From NCBI GenBank assembly GCA_031460175.1, contig JAVKGW010000003.1, forward strand, positions 62,001 to 126,000: a stretch of DNA of 64,000 nucleotides, read 5' to 3'. The DNA is from Armatimonadota bacterium (GTDB taxonomy: Bacteria > Sysuimicrobiota > Sysuimicrobiia > Sysuimicrobiales > Sysuimicrobiaceae). Positions 6,690 to 16,511 of this stretch are shown piece by piece. The first letter of the stretch is position 1; each line of letters opens with the position of its first letter. The translations under genes were made by a program, and so were the position numbers. The notes under the pieces were generated by a model, which worked only from the letters and a program-made list of their open reading frames with translations, ran no database searches and had not been told where the DNA came from.

Positions 6690-8387
6690 TCAGCGGCCGA
6701 TGGGCCAGGAGCGGGAGAGGTTCCAGTAGTTGCCCAAGTACATGAGGACGAAGAAGGCCGCGAAGAGCAGGCACAGGACGAAGGTGCCGGGGACCGCGGG
6801 CACCTCCTTCGTCGGGTGTCCCGGATTGCCGGCCGGTACGGGAAGCGCGTACTCCCGCCGCAGCTCCTCGTCCGTCAGGCGCGAGCCGGCCAGCACCGTG
6901 GCCACCACCAGGACGACGAACAGAGCGCCGCCGAGAAGGGCTAGGACTCCTCCGACACCTGCCACGGTCAGCAGGGCGTAGACCTCCGCCGGCCACTGGA
7001 AGGCCAGCGGCAGACCCCGGAAGCGGAAGATGTCGGGCTGTTTGCGCGGCAGCCCGTACCGGACGCCCAGCTGCAGGAAGGCCAGCACCAGCAGGCCCAC
7101 CCCGATTCCAAACAGCCACGGCTGCCAGCGGGCCCAGCGTTCGGCCACCACACGGCGCCGGAAGACGAGGGGCAGGACGTACCACGTGACCCCCATGAAG
7201 GCGAGGGTGGTGCCGGCCACCACGACCCCGTGGAAGTGCCCCATGATGGCTGTGGTGTTGTGCCACTTCAAGTTCAGCTGCTCGGTCCCGGCGATCACGC
7301 CCGTGGTTCCTCCCAGGAAACCGAACAGGGCTACCGACAGGACCAGGCTCGTGAACGCGGGGTTGTGCCACGGGCCGCGCACCAGCCACTCAAACAGGCC
7401 CCGGGTGTACCCCCGCAGCCGCTGGCCCACCTCCACGCTTCCGGGCACCGCGAAGGCGTGGATCATGCTCCCCAGTACCGCCAGGTGCATGAGGTAGCCC
7501 GTGTTGACCCACTTCCAGCCCACGGACAGGGCTCCGCTCGGCTCGGTCTGCAGGTGGTGGGCGCTTCCCAGGTTGATGGCCACCAGGTACAGGACGAAGG
7601 CGGCCCGGGAAACCTTCTCGCTGGGGGTCCGCCCGCCCACGGTCAGCTGGGCCAGCAGGTACCACACGGTGATGGTGGCCGCCAGGTTGATCTGCTGGGA
7701 GGGGTGCCCGAACCCCCAGTACGCCAGCTTCCACAGGAAGGGGTCGAGGTTCGGCAGGACATCCACGGACCACAGGAACGCGGGGACGTACACCAGGGCC
7801 CCCACCAGGAGCGTGGCCACGGCCAGCACCGCGGCCACGAAGGCGCCGAAGACCACCAGGGGAAGCGGCCCCTCGTGCGTGCGCTCCCGATACGCCCTGT
7901 GGACCGTGGCGAAGAAGTGCCCGACCCCCACCAGGGCTCCCACCGCGAACAGGATGGTCCCCAGGTAGAAGTCGGGCGTTCCCCGCAGGGGCGGGTAGGG
8001 CTGGAAGGACAGGTGGTTGAGGGGGTTCGTGAGGATCGCGCGGTTCACCGTCAACGCGCCCAGGACCATGAGGCCGAACGCCAGCCACGCGGCCGCGGGA
8101 CTCGCGGGCCGGGTGTTCAGCATGATGCTGCCCGCGAAGTGCAGCAGGGCGATCTCGAAGAAGATGATCCAGAAGATCAGCATGTTCCACGCGTGGAGGG
8201 CCAGGGACTGGTAGAAGGTCTCGGGCGGGAAGGCGCCCATCCAGCGGGTGAACAGGACCACCACGGCGGCGATCCCGCCCAGCAACAGCGCCACCACCGC
8301 GGCCACCGCGTTCGCCTTCACCAGGTCCTCCGCGGCCCGGTGGACCCGGAACCCGGTCACGGGGCAGGTGCGGGCTTCCCCGATCAT
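6690..8387 (-). CDS. Heme-copper oxidase subunit I, B-family-like, possible NO reductase
   Basis: This 565-residue polytopic protein carries the heme and copper ligands of subunit I: His65, His228 (WGFGHPSQQ), His277-His278 (GSAHHLQTEP), and His384/His386 in HNTTAIMGHFHG, a pattern like ba3-type oxidases. The residue four after the helix VI histidine, normally the cross-linked Tyr of oxygen-reducing enzymes, is Gln232. Loss of this tyrosine is a hallmark of NO-reducing members of the superfamily, so NO reduction is a serious alternative to oxygen reduction. A CuA-containing subunit II precedes it four bases upstream, so electrons likely come from a soluble or anchored donor. Confidence 0.85.
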   Translation of the reverse strand: MIGEARTCPVTGFRVHRAAEDLVKANAVAAVVALLLGGIAAVVVLFTRWMGAFPPETFYQSLALHAWNMLIFWIIFFEIALLHFAGSIMLNTRPASPAAAWLAFGLMVLGALTVNRAILTNPLNHLSFQPYPPLRGTPDFYLGTILFAVGALVGVGHFFATVHRAYRERTHEGPLPLVVFGAFVAAVLAVATLLVGALVYVPAFLWSVDVLPNLDPFLWKLAYWGFGHPSQQINLAATITVWYLLAQLTVGGRTPSEKVSRAAFVLYLVAINLGSAHHLQTEPSGALSVGWKWVNTGYLMHLAVLGSMIHAFAVPGSVEVGQRLRGYTRGLFEWLVRGPWHNPAFTSLVLSVALFGFLGGTTGVIAGTEQLNLKWHNTTAIMGHFHGVVVAGTTLAFMGVTWYVLPLVFRRRVVAERWARWQPWLFGIGVGLLVLAFLQLGVRYGLPRKQPDIFRFRGLPLAFQWPAEVYALLTVAGVGGVLALLGGALFVVLVVATVLAGSRLTDEELRREYALPVPAGNPGHPTKEVPAVPGTFVLCLLFAAFFVLMYLGNYWNLSRSWPIGR

Positions 8388-8391
8388 GGCC

Positions 8392-8916
8392 TCACCTCTC
8401 CACCACGATCTTCCCGAGCATCATCTCGTGGCCGACCCCGCAGAACTCGTTGCAGGCCATGTGGTAGGTGCCGGGTTCCCGCGGTACGAAGGGGACGACC
8501 CACTCGTATCCGGGATACAGCTGCAGGTTCCATACGTGGGGTTGCGTGATGCTGAAGCCGTGCAGGTAGTCGATGCTGGCCACGTGCAGGACGTACCGCT
8601 CGCCCGCCTTGAGCTTCAGGATGGGGTAGAAGCGGAAGCGCTGAGCCAGCATGTACACGTCGCTTCCGGGGGGAGGCGCCACCACAGGTTGCCCCGCTTC
8701 CTCCCCCACCTTGTACTGCTGCACGAACCGCTCCACCTCCGCCTGGTACGCTTTCGGATCCACCCGGTAGGCCCGGCCCGTGACGTTTTGACGGCCCACC
8801 CCGTGCCAGATGAGCATCATGGCGGAGAAGAAGACCACGGCGATGAAGAACGCGATCGTGACCCAAGCCCGTTCCAGAGGATGGACCCGCTCCTCCCACC
8901 ATGCGCCCGGCGCCAT
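8392..8916 (-). CDS. Heme-copper oxidase subunit II with CuA site
   Basis: This 174-residue protein has one N-terminal transmembrane helix (about residues 20-42) followed by an exported cupredoxin domain. The CuA ligands are intact: His in DYLHGFS and the cluster CNEFCGVGHEMM (Cys, Glu, Cys, His, Met). It therefore receives electrons from a cytochrome c or copper protein and passes them to subunit I, encoded next. Its single helix and short length are typical of ba3-type subunit II. It is preceded by a tiny membrane-peptide gene and sits in a four-gene minus-strand operon. Confidence 0.9.
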   Translation of the reverse strand: MAPGAWWEERVHPLERAWVTIAFFIAVVFFSAMMLIWHGVGRQNVTGRAYRVDPKAYQAEVERFVQQYKVGEEAGQPVVAPPPGSDVYMLAQRFRFYPILKLKAGERYVLHVASIDYLHGFSITQPHVWNLQLYPGYEWVVPFVPREPGTYHMACNEFCGVGHEMMLGKIVVER

Positions 8917-8926
8917 CCCTCACCTC

Positions 8927-9061
8927 CTAGCGGGCGGGAATCCGCAGCACGTCCCAGGCACCCCAGAGCAGGTACACGACGAAGAAGAAAACGTTGCTGG
9001 CCACCAGCCAGAACCAGATGCTGTCCACGAGGCGGGACCACGGAGACCCAGGGCCGTTCAC
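8927..9061 (-). CDS. Small single-helix membrane peptide of the oxidase operon
   Basis: A 44-residue reading frame starts at GTG (9061) with GGGAGG shortly upstream and ends ten bases before the subunit II gene. It encodes a short polar N-terminus, one hydrophobic helix (IWFWLVASNVFFFVVYLLW) and a basic C-terminus. ba3-type oxidases contain a one-helix subunit IIa, and the position, size and topology fit such a subunit. No sequence motif proves it, so the assignment rests on context and start-site quality. Confidence 0.65.
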   Translation of the reverse strand: MNGPGSPWSRLVDSIWFWLVASNVFFFVVYLLWGAWDVLRIPAR

Positions 9062-9143
9062 GGCCTCCCACCTCCCTCGGTGGTGGATCTACTGGACCCG
9101 AAGAGTCCGTTTTTACAAAAGGCAAAGGGAGGCCGGGTCCGCC

Positions 9144-9174
9144 ATCGGGTGCCCGTCCGATCCGGGATCGGGTG
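9144..9174. repeat. Palindromic intergenic repeat, copy B
   Basis: This segment resembles the one at 133-165, sharing ATCGG, CCCG, TCCGAT and ATCGGGTG in the same order with small gaps. CCGATC at 9157-9162 can pair with GATCGG at 9166-9171. It lies 15-45 bases downstream of the minus-strand HMG-CoA lyase gene, matching the placement of copy A after the transporter gene. A role in mRNA 3' ends or termination is possible. Confidence 0.35.
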
Positions 9175-9188
9175 CGGGGCCGATTGAT

Positions 9189-10121
9189 CTATGTACCCAC
9201 TCGACCGGTGCGGAAAAGGCCCGCCTGCAGCACCCGGGAAGGAAGGCGGCGACCCAGGATGGACTCGAGCTGCCGAGTGGCCTCCCGTACCCGCTCCAGG
9301 TCCGCCCCGGTCTCGATTCCCATCCCGTGCAGGAGGTACAGCACGTCTTCCGTGGCCACGTTTCCGAGGGCTCCGGGGGCGAAGGGACACCCCCCGAGCC
9401 CGCCCGCGGAGGCGTCCACGGTGGGCACCTGCATCTGCAGGGCGGCGAGGACGTTCGCGAGGCCCGTTCCCCGGGTGTCGTGGAAGTGAACGCCGATCCG
9501 GTCCGGAGGGATCTCCCGCTCCAGGAGCTCGAGAAGTTCCTGGACTTCCCGGGGGGTGGCGGCTCCTACGGTGTCCGCCAAGCTCACCTCCTCGCACCCC
9601 ATCTCCAGCAACTCCAGGGTCACCCGCCGCGCAGCCTGCGGATCCACCCGACCCGTGTAGGGGCACCACCAAGCCACGCTCACGTATCCGCGCACCCGCA
9701 TTCCCGTCCGGTTCGCCTCCCGCACCACCTCCCGGAAGATCCGCAGGGACGCCTCCACCGTCATGCCGAGGTTTGCCTGCGCGAACGCATCCGTGGCCGC
9801 GGTGAACACCGCCACCGCCCGCACCCCGCAGCCGGCCGCGCGTTCGAGCCCTTGCAAATTTGGCACCAGAGCCAGGTACATGACCCCTTCCCGGGGCCGC
9901 AGCCGGCGCACCACCGCCTCCGTGTCCGCCATCTGCGGCACGCGGTCGGGCCGGACGAAGGACCCCACCTCGATCCACCGCAGCCCCGCGTCCGCCAGGG
10001 CCTCGATGAAGGCCACCTTTACGTCCGTGGGCAGGAGCTCTGGCTCGTTCTGGAACCCATCCCGGGGTCCCACCTCCACCACCCGCACGGATCGAGGGAG
10101 GAGATCGAGGGGGAGGGTCAC
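9189..10121 (-). CDS. mvaB: Hydroxymethylglutaryl-CoA lyase
   Basis: This 310-residue TIM-barrel enzyme cleaves HMG-CoA to acetyl-CoA and acetoacetate, the last step of leucine degradation. It shows the metal/substrate motif EVGPRDGFQNE near the start, the barrel histidine motif HFHDTRGTGLAN, and the C-terminal catalytic-cysteine loop GGCPFAPGALGNVATEDVLY, in which Cys is the active-site residue. It is the last gene of a minus-strand operon with a biotin carrier, biotin carboxylase, enoyl-CoA hydratase and carboxyltransferase, which fixes its pathway. The GTG start overlaps the carrier gene stop by four bases. Confidence 0.93.
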   Translation of the reverse strand: MTLPLDLLPRSVRVVEVGPRDGFQNEPELLPTDVKVAFIEALADAGLRWIEVGSFVRPDRVPQMADTEAVVRRLRPREGVMYLALVPNLQGLERAAGCGVRAVAVFTAATDAFAQANLGMTVEASLRIFREVVREANRTGMRVRGYVSVAWWCPYTGRVDPQAARRVTLELLEMGCEEVSLADTVGAATPREVQELLELLEREIPPDRIGVHFHDTRGTGLANVLAALQMQVPTVDASAGGLGGCPFAPGALGNVATEDVLYLLHGMGIETGADLERVREATRQLESILGRRLPSRVLQAGLFRTGRVGT

Positions 10122-10615
10122 GGAAGCCCCTCCAGCTCCACCACCGTGGCTCCGCCCTCCACCTGCGAGTCACGCTCTGCCCGGATCTCCACCACCCGAG
10201 CCCGGACCGGGGCCCGAACCACGGTCTCCATCTTCATGGCCTCCAGCACGTACAGAGGCTCGCCCGCTTCCACCACCTGTCCGGTTCGCACCAGGATCCG
10301 GGTCACCACCCCTGGCATGGGCGCCCGTACGTCTGCGGGATCGGGTCCGCCCGGACCGCCGGCTCCGAGGCCTCCGCGGCTGATGGTGTAGGTGTTCCCG
10401 TCCAAGTGCAGGTGGTAGGCATCTGCTTCCGCGGCGAAGTGCGCGATCCCTCGGCGTCCGTCCACGGTGATGGCGTAGACATGGGGCCCGAGGGGCCGGA
10501 TGGAGACGGAAATCGTGCGGTCTCCGAGGCGGACCCGCCACGAGGAGGACGCCTCCACCACTTCCGCCTCCACGAGGCGATGCCGCCACCGCAGCACCAG
10601 CCGCTGCCGCGTCAT
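10118..10615 (-). CDS. Biotin carboxyl carrier protein
   Basis: This 165-residue protein ends in a biotinyl domain with the lipoyl/biotin-attachment motif EAMKME; Lys128 is the biotinylated residue. The N-terminal 90 residues are a beta-rich region like the BT domain found in acyl-CoA carboxylase alpha chains. Here the carrier is separate from the biotin carboxylase encoded immediately upstream, whereas methylcrotonyl- and propionyl-CoA carboxylases often fuse the two. It would carry carboxybiotin between carboxylase and carboxyltransferase. The genes overlap by four bases, indicating tight co-expression. Confidence 0.9.
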   Translation of the reverse strand: MTRQRLVLRWRHRLVEAEVVEASSSWRVRLGDRTISVSIRPLGPHVYAITVDGRRGIAHFAAEADAYHLHLDGNTYTISRGGLGAGGPGGPDPADVRAPMPGVVTRILVRTGQVVEAGEPLYVLEAMKMETVVRAPVRARVVEIRAERDSQVEGGATVVELEGLP

Positions 10616-12087
10616 CCCATCCTCCAGCCCCGCAGTCGATCCCAGGGATCCGCAAACCCCTGGGGCGGGGCGCCCGTGGTCCAGGCGCGACCCGCGAGAA
10701 CCGCGGCCACGGCGAACGCCTCCTCCGAGGGTTCCCGGGCCCGCCAGTCCGGGAAGTGGTCGGCGAGGAAGGTGGTGGAGACCTCGCCCGAGGCAAACCC
10801 CGGATGCCCCAGGACGTCGAGGAGGAATCCGAGGTTTGTGGTGGGACCCAGGACCACATAGGCGGCGAGGGCCTGGCGCAGCCGGGCGATGGCGGTGGGG
10901 CGGTCCGGGGCCCAGGCGATGACCTTGGAGAGGAGCGGGTCGTAGTGCACCGGGATCCGTTGGCCCACGCGGATCCCGGAGTCTACCCGCACCCCGGGGA
11001 GGTGCGGTTCCTGCAGGTGCAGCACGGTTCCCGCGGAGGGCGCGAAGTCCCGCTCCGGATCCTCCGCGTAGACCCGGGCCTGGATGGCCCATCCCCGCAG
11101 CGTCACCGCCTCCTGGCGGATCGCCAGGGCCTCTCCCGCCGCGATGCGCAGCTGCTGGTGCACGAGGTCCACGCCGGTCACCAGTTCCGTCACGGGATGC
11201 TCCACCTGCAGCCGGGCGTTAACCTCCAGGAAGTAGAAATCGCCCTCCCGGTCGACCAGGAACTCCACGGTTCCCGCGTTCACGTATCCCGCTTCCCGCA
11301 TCATCCGCAGGGCCGCCTCCGCAAGCCGTCCGCGCAGCGTCGGATCCACCGCCACGGATGGGGCCTCCTCCATCACCTTCTGATGCCGGCGCTGTATGGA
11401 GCACTCCCGCTCCGCGAGGTGCACCGCCCCTCCGTACCGGTCCAGGAGGACCTGGATCTCGATGTGCCGCGGTCGCTCGAGGTACCGCTCCAGGAGAATG
11501 GCGTCCGTGCCGAAGGCGGCCCGGGCCTCCCGCCGGGCGTCGGGAAGGAGTTGCGGAAGCTCCTCGGGACTCCGCACCACCCGCATGCCCCTCCCGCCTC
11601 CTCCGCCCGCGGCCTTGAGCAGGAGCGGGAATCCGATCCGGTGCGCTTGGGGGAGGGCCTCCTCGTCTCCCACGGGGTGGTCGGTGCCCGGCAGCACGGG
11701 AATCCCCAGCCGTGCGCCCAGCCGCCGGGCCCGTGCCTTATCCCCCACGGCCTCCAGGACCTCCGGCGGCGGCCCGATGAAGGCGATGCCCGCGTCCCGG
11801 CAGGCCGCGGCGAACTCCGGGTTCTCCGCGAGAAACCCGTATCCGGGGTGGATGGCCTCCGCGCCCGTGGCCCGGGCCGCGTCCAGGATCCGCCCGATGT
11901 GGAGGTAGGACCGCTCGGGCTCAGAAGGCCCGATCAGCGCCGCTTCGTCCGCCAACCACACGTGGAGGCTGTCCTCGTCCGCCTCCGAGTACACGGCCAC
12001 GGTACGGATCCCGAGCTCCCGGCAGGCCCGCAGGACGCGCACCGCGATCTCCCCCCGGTTGGCCACCAGGACCTTGCGGAACATCAT
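10612..12087 (-). CDS. Biotin carboxylase subunit of acyl-CoA (methylcrotonyl-CoA) carboxylase
   Basis: This 491-residue ATP-grasp enzyme carboxylates biotin with bicarbonate and ATP. Hallmarks include the N-terminal KVLVANRGEIAVRVLRAC, the glycine-rich loop KAAGGGGGRGMRVV, the metal-binding FLEVNARLQVEHPVTE and the catalytic RECSIQRRHQKVMEEAPS. The chain ends shortly after the carboxylase domain, so the biotin carrier is a separate gene. Neighbouring genes for carboxyltransferase, enoyl-CoA hydratase and HMG-CoA lyase point to methylcrotonyl-CoA as substrate. ATG 12087 is chosen; the next codon, ATG 12084, is an equally possible start and would couple to the hydratase stop. Confidence 0.92.
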   Translation of the reverse strand: MMFRKVLVANRGEIAVRVLRACRELGIRTVAVYSEADEDSLHVWLADEAALIGPSEPERSYLHIGRILDAARATGAEAIHPGYGFLAENPEFAAACRDAGIAFIGPPPEVLEAVGDKARARRLGARLGIPVLPGTDHPVGDEEALPQAHRIGFPLLLKAAGGGGGRGMRVVRSPEELPQLLPDARREARAAFGTDAILLERYLERPRHIEIQVLLDRYGGAVHLAERECSIQRRHQKVMEEAPSVAVDPTLRGRLAEAALRMMREAGYVNAGTVEFLVDREGDFYFLEVNARLQVEHPVTELVTGVDLVHQQLRIAAGEALAIRQEAVTLRGWAIQARVYAEDPERDFAPSAGTVLHLQEPHLPGVRVDSGIRVGQRIPVHYDPLLSKVIAWAPDRPTAIARLRQALAAYVVLGPTTNLGFLLDVLGHPGFASGEVSTTFLADHFPDWRAREPSEEAFAVAAVLAGRAWTTGAPPQGFADPWDRLRGWRMG

Positions 12088-12857
12088 CGGCCGAGCCAGG
12101 CGGGCGGCCGCTTTTCCAGAAACGCCCGCATCCCCTCCTGCGCCTCCGGCCCCGCCCGCAGCTCCGCCAGGAGGTCCACCGTGAACCGCTTCGCCTCTTC
12201 CCACGGGAGGGAAGGGACGGTTCCGAACAGCCGCTTCACCGCCCCCAGGGCTCCGGGGCCTGCGGCCAGGAGCGCGTTTCCCCAGCTCTCGATCACCCCG
12301 TCCACATCCGGGCTGACTTCCTGCACGAGGCCCATGGCTTTCGCCCGCTCCGCGGAGAACCGCTTTCCCAGGAGGGCCGCCCACAGGAGCTCCGACCGGT
12401 TCACCCGCCGTAGGAGGAAGGGGAGGATCATGGCGGGCGCAAGTCCCAGCCGTACCTCCGGGAGGCCGAAGGACGCGTCCGGATGGGCCACCGCGAGGTC
12501 GCAGGCCGCCACCAGCCCCACGCCCCCTCCCAGGGCCGCCCCGTGCACCCGGGCCACCACGGGCCTGGGACACGCGGCGATGCTCTCCAGCAAGGTGAAC
12601 AGGCGCTCCGCGTCGCGGCGGTTTTCCTCCGGGGTGGCCTCCAGGGCGGCCTGCATCCAGTGGAGATCTGCGCCCGCGCAGAAGGAGGGGCCTTCCGCGG
12701 CCAGCACCACGTACCGCACGTGATCCTGCTCTCCCACATCCCGGAACGCCTGGGTGAGGGCCTCCATAAGATCCGGGTGGAGCGCGTTGTGGGCCTCCGG
12801 TCGCGCCAGGGTGATCACCACCCGCAGCCCCTCCCCTCGCACGTGAACCGGTGGCAT
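12084..12857 (-). CDS. Enoyl-CoA hydratase, probably methylglutaconyl-CoA hydratase
   Basis: This 257-residue crotonase-fold protein has the oxyanion-hole segment SFCAGADLHWMQ and the second conserved loop GAALGGGVGLVAACD. In the leucine pathway this step hydrates 3-methylglutaconyl-CoA to HMG-CoA, and the flanking carboxylase and HMG-CoA lyase genes support that activity. Family sequence alone cannot separate methylglutaconyl-CoA hydratase from generic enoyl-CoA hydratases. The gene overlaps the start of the biotin carboxylase gene. Confidence 0.87.
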   Translation of the reverse strand: MPPVHVRGEGLRVVITLARPEAHNALHPDLMEALTQAFRDVGEQDHVRYVVLAAEGPSFCAGADLHWMQAALEATPEENRRDAERLFTLLESIAACPRPVVARVHGAALGGGVGLVAACDLAVAHPDASFGLPEVRLGLAPAMILPFLLRRVNRSELLWAALLGKRFSAERAKAMGLVQEVSPDVDGVIESWGNALLAAGPGALGAVKRLFGTVPSLPWEEAKRFTVDLLAELRAGPEAQEGMRAFLEKRPPAWLGR

Positions 12858-12869
12858 CCTCTTCCTCCC

Positions 12870-14480
12870 TCACATGCGGAACACCCCGGGCTTCATCCCC
12901 TCCACGGGGGCGTTGAAGGCCAAGGAGAGCGCTAAGCCCAGGGCATCCCGGGTCGCGATGGGGTCCAGGATCCCGTCGTCCCACAGCCGGGCGGTGCTGT
13001 AGTAGGGGCTCCCCTCCCGCTCGTACTTCTCCAGGATCGGGCGGGCGATGGCCTCCTCCTCCTCGGGGGAGAGGGTCTTTCCCTCCCGTTGAAGCTGCTC
13101 CCGCTTCACCGTGACCAGGACCTCCGCCGCCTGCTCCGGACCCATGACGTTGATCCGGGCGTTCGGCCACATCCACAAAAAGCGCGGTTCGTAGGCCCGG
13201 CCGCACATGGCGTAGTTCCCGGCCCCGTAGGAACCCCCGATGATCACCGTGAACTTCGGCACGTGGCACGTGGCCACCGCGTGCACCATCTTGGCACCTG
13301 CCCGGGCAATGCCCGCGGCCTCGTACTGCCGGCCCACGATGAACCCCGGGATGTTCTGCAAAAACACGATGGGGATGCGGCGCTGGCCGCACAGTTCGAT
13401 GAAGTGGGCGCCCTTCTCCGCGCTCTCCACGAACAGCACTCCGTTGTTGGCCACGATCCCCACCAGGATCCCGTGGATGCGGGCAAACCCGCACACGAGG
13501 GTGGTGCCGTAGAGGGCCTTGAACTCCGCGAATCGGCTGCCGTCCACGATCCGGGCGATGATCTCCCGGACGTCGTAGGGCTGCCGCAGGTCCCGGGGCA
13601 GGATCCCGTAGATCTCCTCGGGATCGTAGTAGGGATCCTCCGCAGGGGCGATCTCCACCTCCGGTGGGGGCTTGCGGCGGTTGAGGGTGGAGACGATGGA
13701 GCGCACGATGCGCAGGGCCTCCAGCTCGCTCTCCGCGGAGTGGTCCACCACGCCCGAACGACGGGCGTGCACGTCCGCGCCTCCGAGCTCCTCCGGGGTG
13801 ACCTCCTCCCCCGTGGCGGCCCGCACGAGGGGTGGGCCGGCCAGGAAGATGGTCCCCGTCCCCCGCACGATCACCGCCTCGTCGCTCATGGCGGGCACGT
13901 AGGCCCCACCCGCGGTGCACATCCCCAGCACCGCGGCGATCTGGGGGATCCCCAGAGCACTCATGCGGGCCTGGTTGTAGAAGATGCGGCCGAAGTGGTC
14001 CCGATCCGGGAACACCTCCGCCTGGAGGGGCAGGTAGGCTCCGCCGCTGTCCACGAGGTAGACGCACGGCAGGCGGTTCTGGAGGGCGATCTCCTGGGCC
14101 CGCAGGTGCTTTTTCACGGTCATGGGGAAGTACGTCCCGCCCTTGACGGTGGCGTCGTTGGCCACGATCATGCACTCCACCCCGCTCACCCGGCCGATGC
14201 CCGTCACCAGGCCCGCCCCAGGGGCTTCGTTGTCGTACATCTCCCAGGCCGCAAGGGGCGAGAGCTCCAGGAACGGGGAGCCGGGATCCAGGAGGTGCTC
14301 GATGCGCTCCCGGGCGGTGCGCTTGCCGAGCTCCCGCTGCCGGCGCAGGGCCCGCTCGCCTCCGCCCTGGCTTACCCACCGGAGCCGCTCCCGCAGCTCC
14401 TCCACGAGCCGCAGGTGGTGGGCCCGATTCCGCCGGAATTCCTCCGTGTCCGTGCGCACCCTGGACGGGATCCGCTCCAT
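12870..14480 (-). CDS. Methylcrotonyl-CoA carboxylase carboxyltransferase subunit
   Basis: This 536-residue protein is an acyl-CoA carboxylase beta chain with tandem crotonase-like domains. Recognisable segments include [21 protein letters not shown], the oxyanion motif [15 protein letters not shown], and in the second half [15 protein letters not shown] and [18 protein letters not shown]. Segments of this kind are typical of methylcrotonyl-CoA (and geranyl-CoA) carboxyltransferases rather than propionyl-CoA ones. It is the first gene of the minus-strand leucine-degradation operon and diverges from an acyl-CoA dehydrogenase gene across 83 bases that must hold both promoters. Confidence 0.92.
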   Translation of the reverse strand: MERIPSRVRTDTEEFRRNRAHHLRLVEELRERLRWVSQGGGERALRRQRELGKRTARERIEHLLDPGSPFLELSPLAAWEMYDNEAPGAGLVTGIGRVSGVECMIVANDATVKGGTYFPMTVKKHLRAQEIALQNRLPCVYLVDSGGAYLPLQAEVFPDRDHFGRIFYNQARMSALGIPQIAAVLGMCTAGGAYVPAMSDEAVIVRGTGTIFLAGPPLVRAATGEEVTPEELGGADVHARRSGVVDHSAESELEALRIVRSIVSTLNRRKPPPEVEIAPAEDPYYDPEEIYGILPRDLRQPYDVREIIARIVDGSRFAEFKALYGTTLVCGFARIHGILVGIVANNGVLFVESAEKGAHFIELCGQRRIPIVFLQNIPGFIVGRQYEAAGIARAGAKMVHAVATCHVPKFTVIIGGSYGAGNYAMCGRAYEPRFLWMWPNARINVMGPEQAAEVLVTVKREQLQREGKTLSPEEEEAIARPILEKYEREGSPYYSTARLWDDGILDPIATRDALGLALSLAFNAPVEGMKPGVFRM

Positions 14481-14563
14481 GGGTCCCCACGGGCAGGATA
14501 CACCAACTTCCCGGTCTCAGGCAGTTGCTCGGCTCTTCCGGCAAACGGTACCATCGAGTCGGC

Positions 14564-15711
<1,148 letters not shown>

Positions 15712-15715
<4 letters not shown>

Positions 15716-16500
15716 ACGTGGTGGTGTGCATCAAGCAGGTGCCGGATACCGAGCAGCCCATCCGGGTGAAGCCGGATGGAAGCGGCATCGAGGAGCAGGG
15801 ACTCAACTGGATCCTCAACTACTACGACGAGCACGCGGTGGAGGAAGCGCTCCGCCTGCGGGAAAAGCACGGGGGCACCGTGACCGTGGTGTGCGTGGGT
15901 CCCCCGCGGGCCACGGAGGCCATCCGCACCGCGCTGGCCATGGGGGCGGACGAGGGAGTGCTGATCAGCGACCCCCTTCTGGAGGGAGCGGATCACCTGG
16001 GCCTGGCGCGGGCACTGGCCCGGGCCATCCAGCGCCTCACCTGGGACGTGGTGCTCTGCGGCCGACTCGCCACGGACGACAACGCCGCGGTGGTAGGCCC
16101 GGCCCTGGCGGAGTTCCTGGGCGTCCCCCAGGCCACCGCCATCACCAGACTGGAGGTCGGGGAGGGGATGGCTCGGGTGGAACGGGAGGTGGAGGGCGGA
16201 GCAGAGGTCCTGGAAGTACAACTTCCGGCCGTGTTCACCGTAGAACGCACCATCAACGAGCCGCGATATCCCACCCTTCCGGGCATCATGCGGGCCAAGC
16301 GCCAGGAGATCCGTACCCTGACCCTGGCGGATCTGGGCCTTGCGCCCTCGGAGGCCGGAGCGCAGGCCGCGCGGGTCCGAACCGTCCGCTTCGATCCACC
16401 GCCCCGGCGGGAGGCAGGGGAGGTGATCCGGCCGGAAAATCCGGAGGAAGCCGCGGAGCGCATCGCGGCGTTTCTGCGGGACGTGGCGAAGGTCCTGTAG
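15712..16500 (+). CDS. etfB: Electron transfer flavoprotein beta subunit
   Basis: This 262-residue ETF beta chain starts MNVVVCIKQVPDTE. It contains the family segments DGSGIEEQGLNWILNYYDEHAVEEAL and LPAVFTVERTINEPRYPTLPGIMRAKRQEI, the conserved recognition-loop region that docks onto acyl-CoA dehydrogenases. It overlaps the dehydrogenase stop codon by four bases (ATGA), indicating translational coupling. With EtfA it carries electrons from acyl-CoA oxidation to the quinone pool; no ETF-quinone oxidoreductase is encoded in the window. Confidence 0.94.
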
Positions 16501-16511
16501 GAGGGGAGGCC

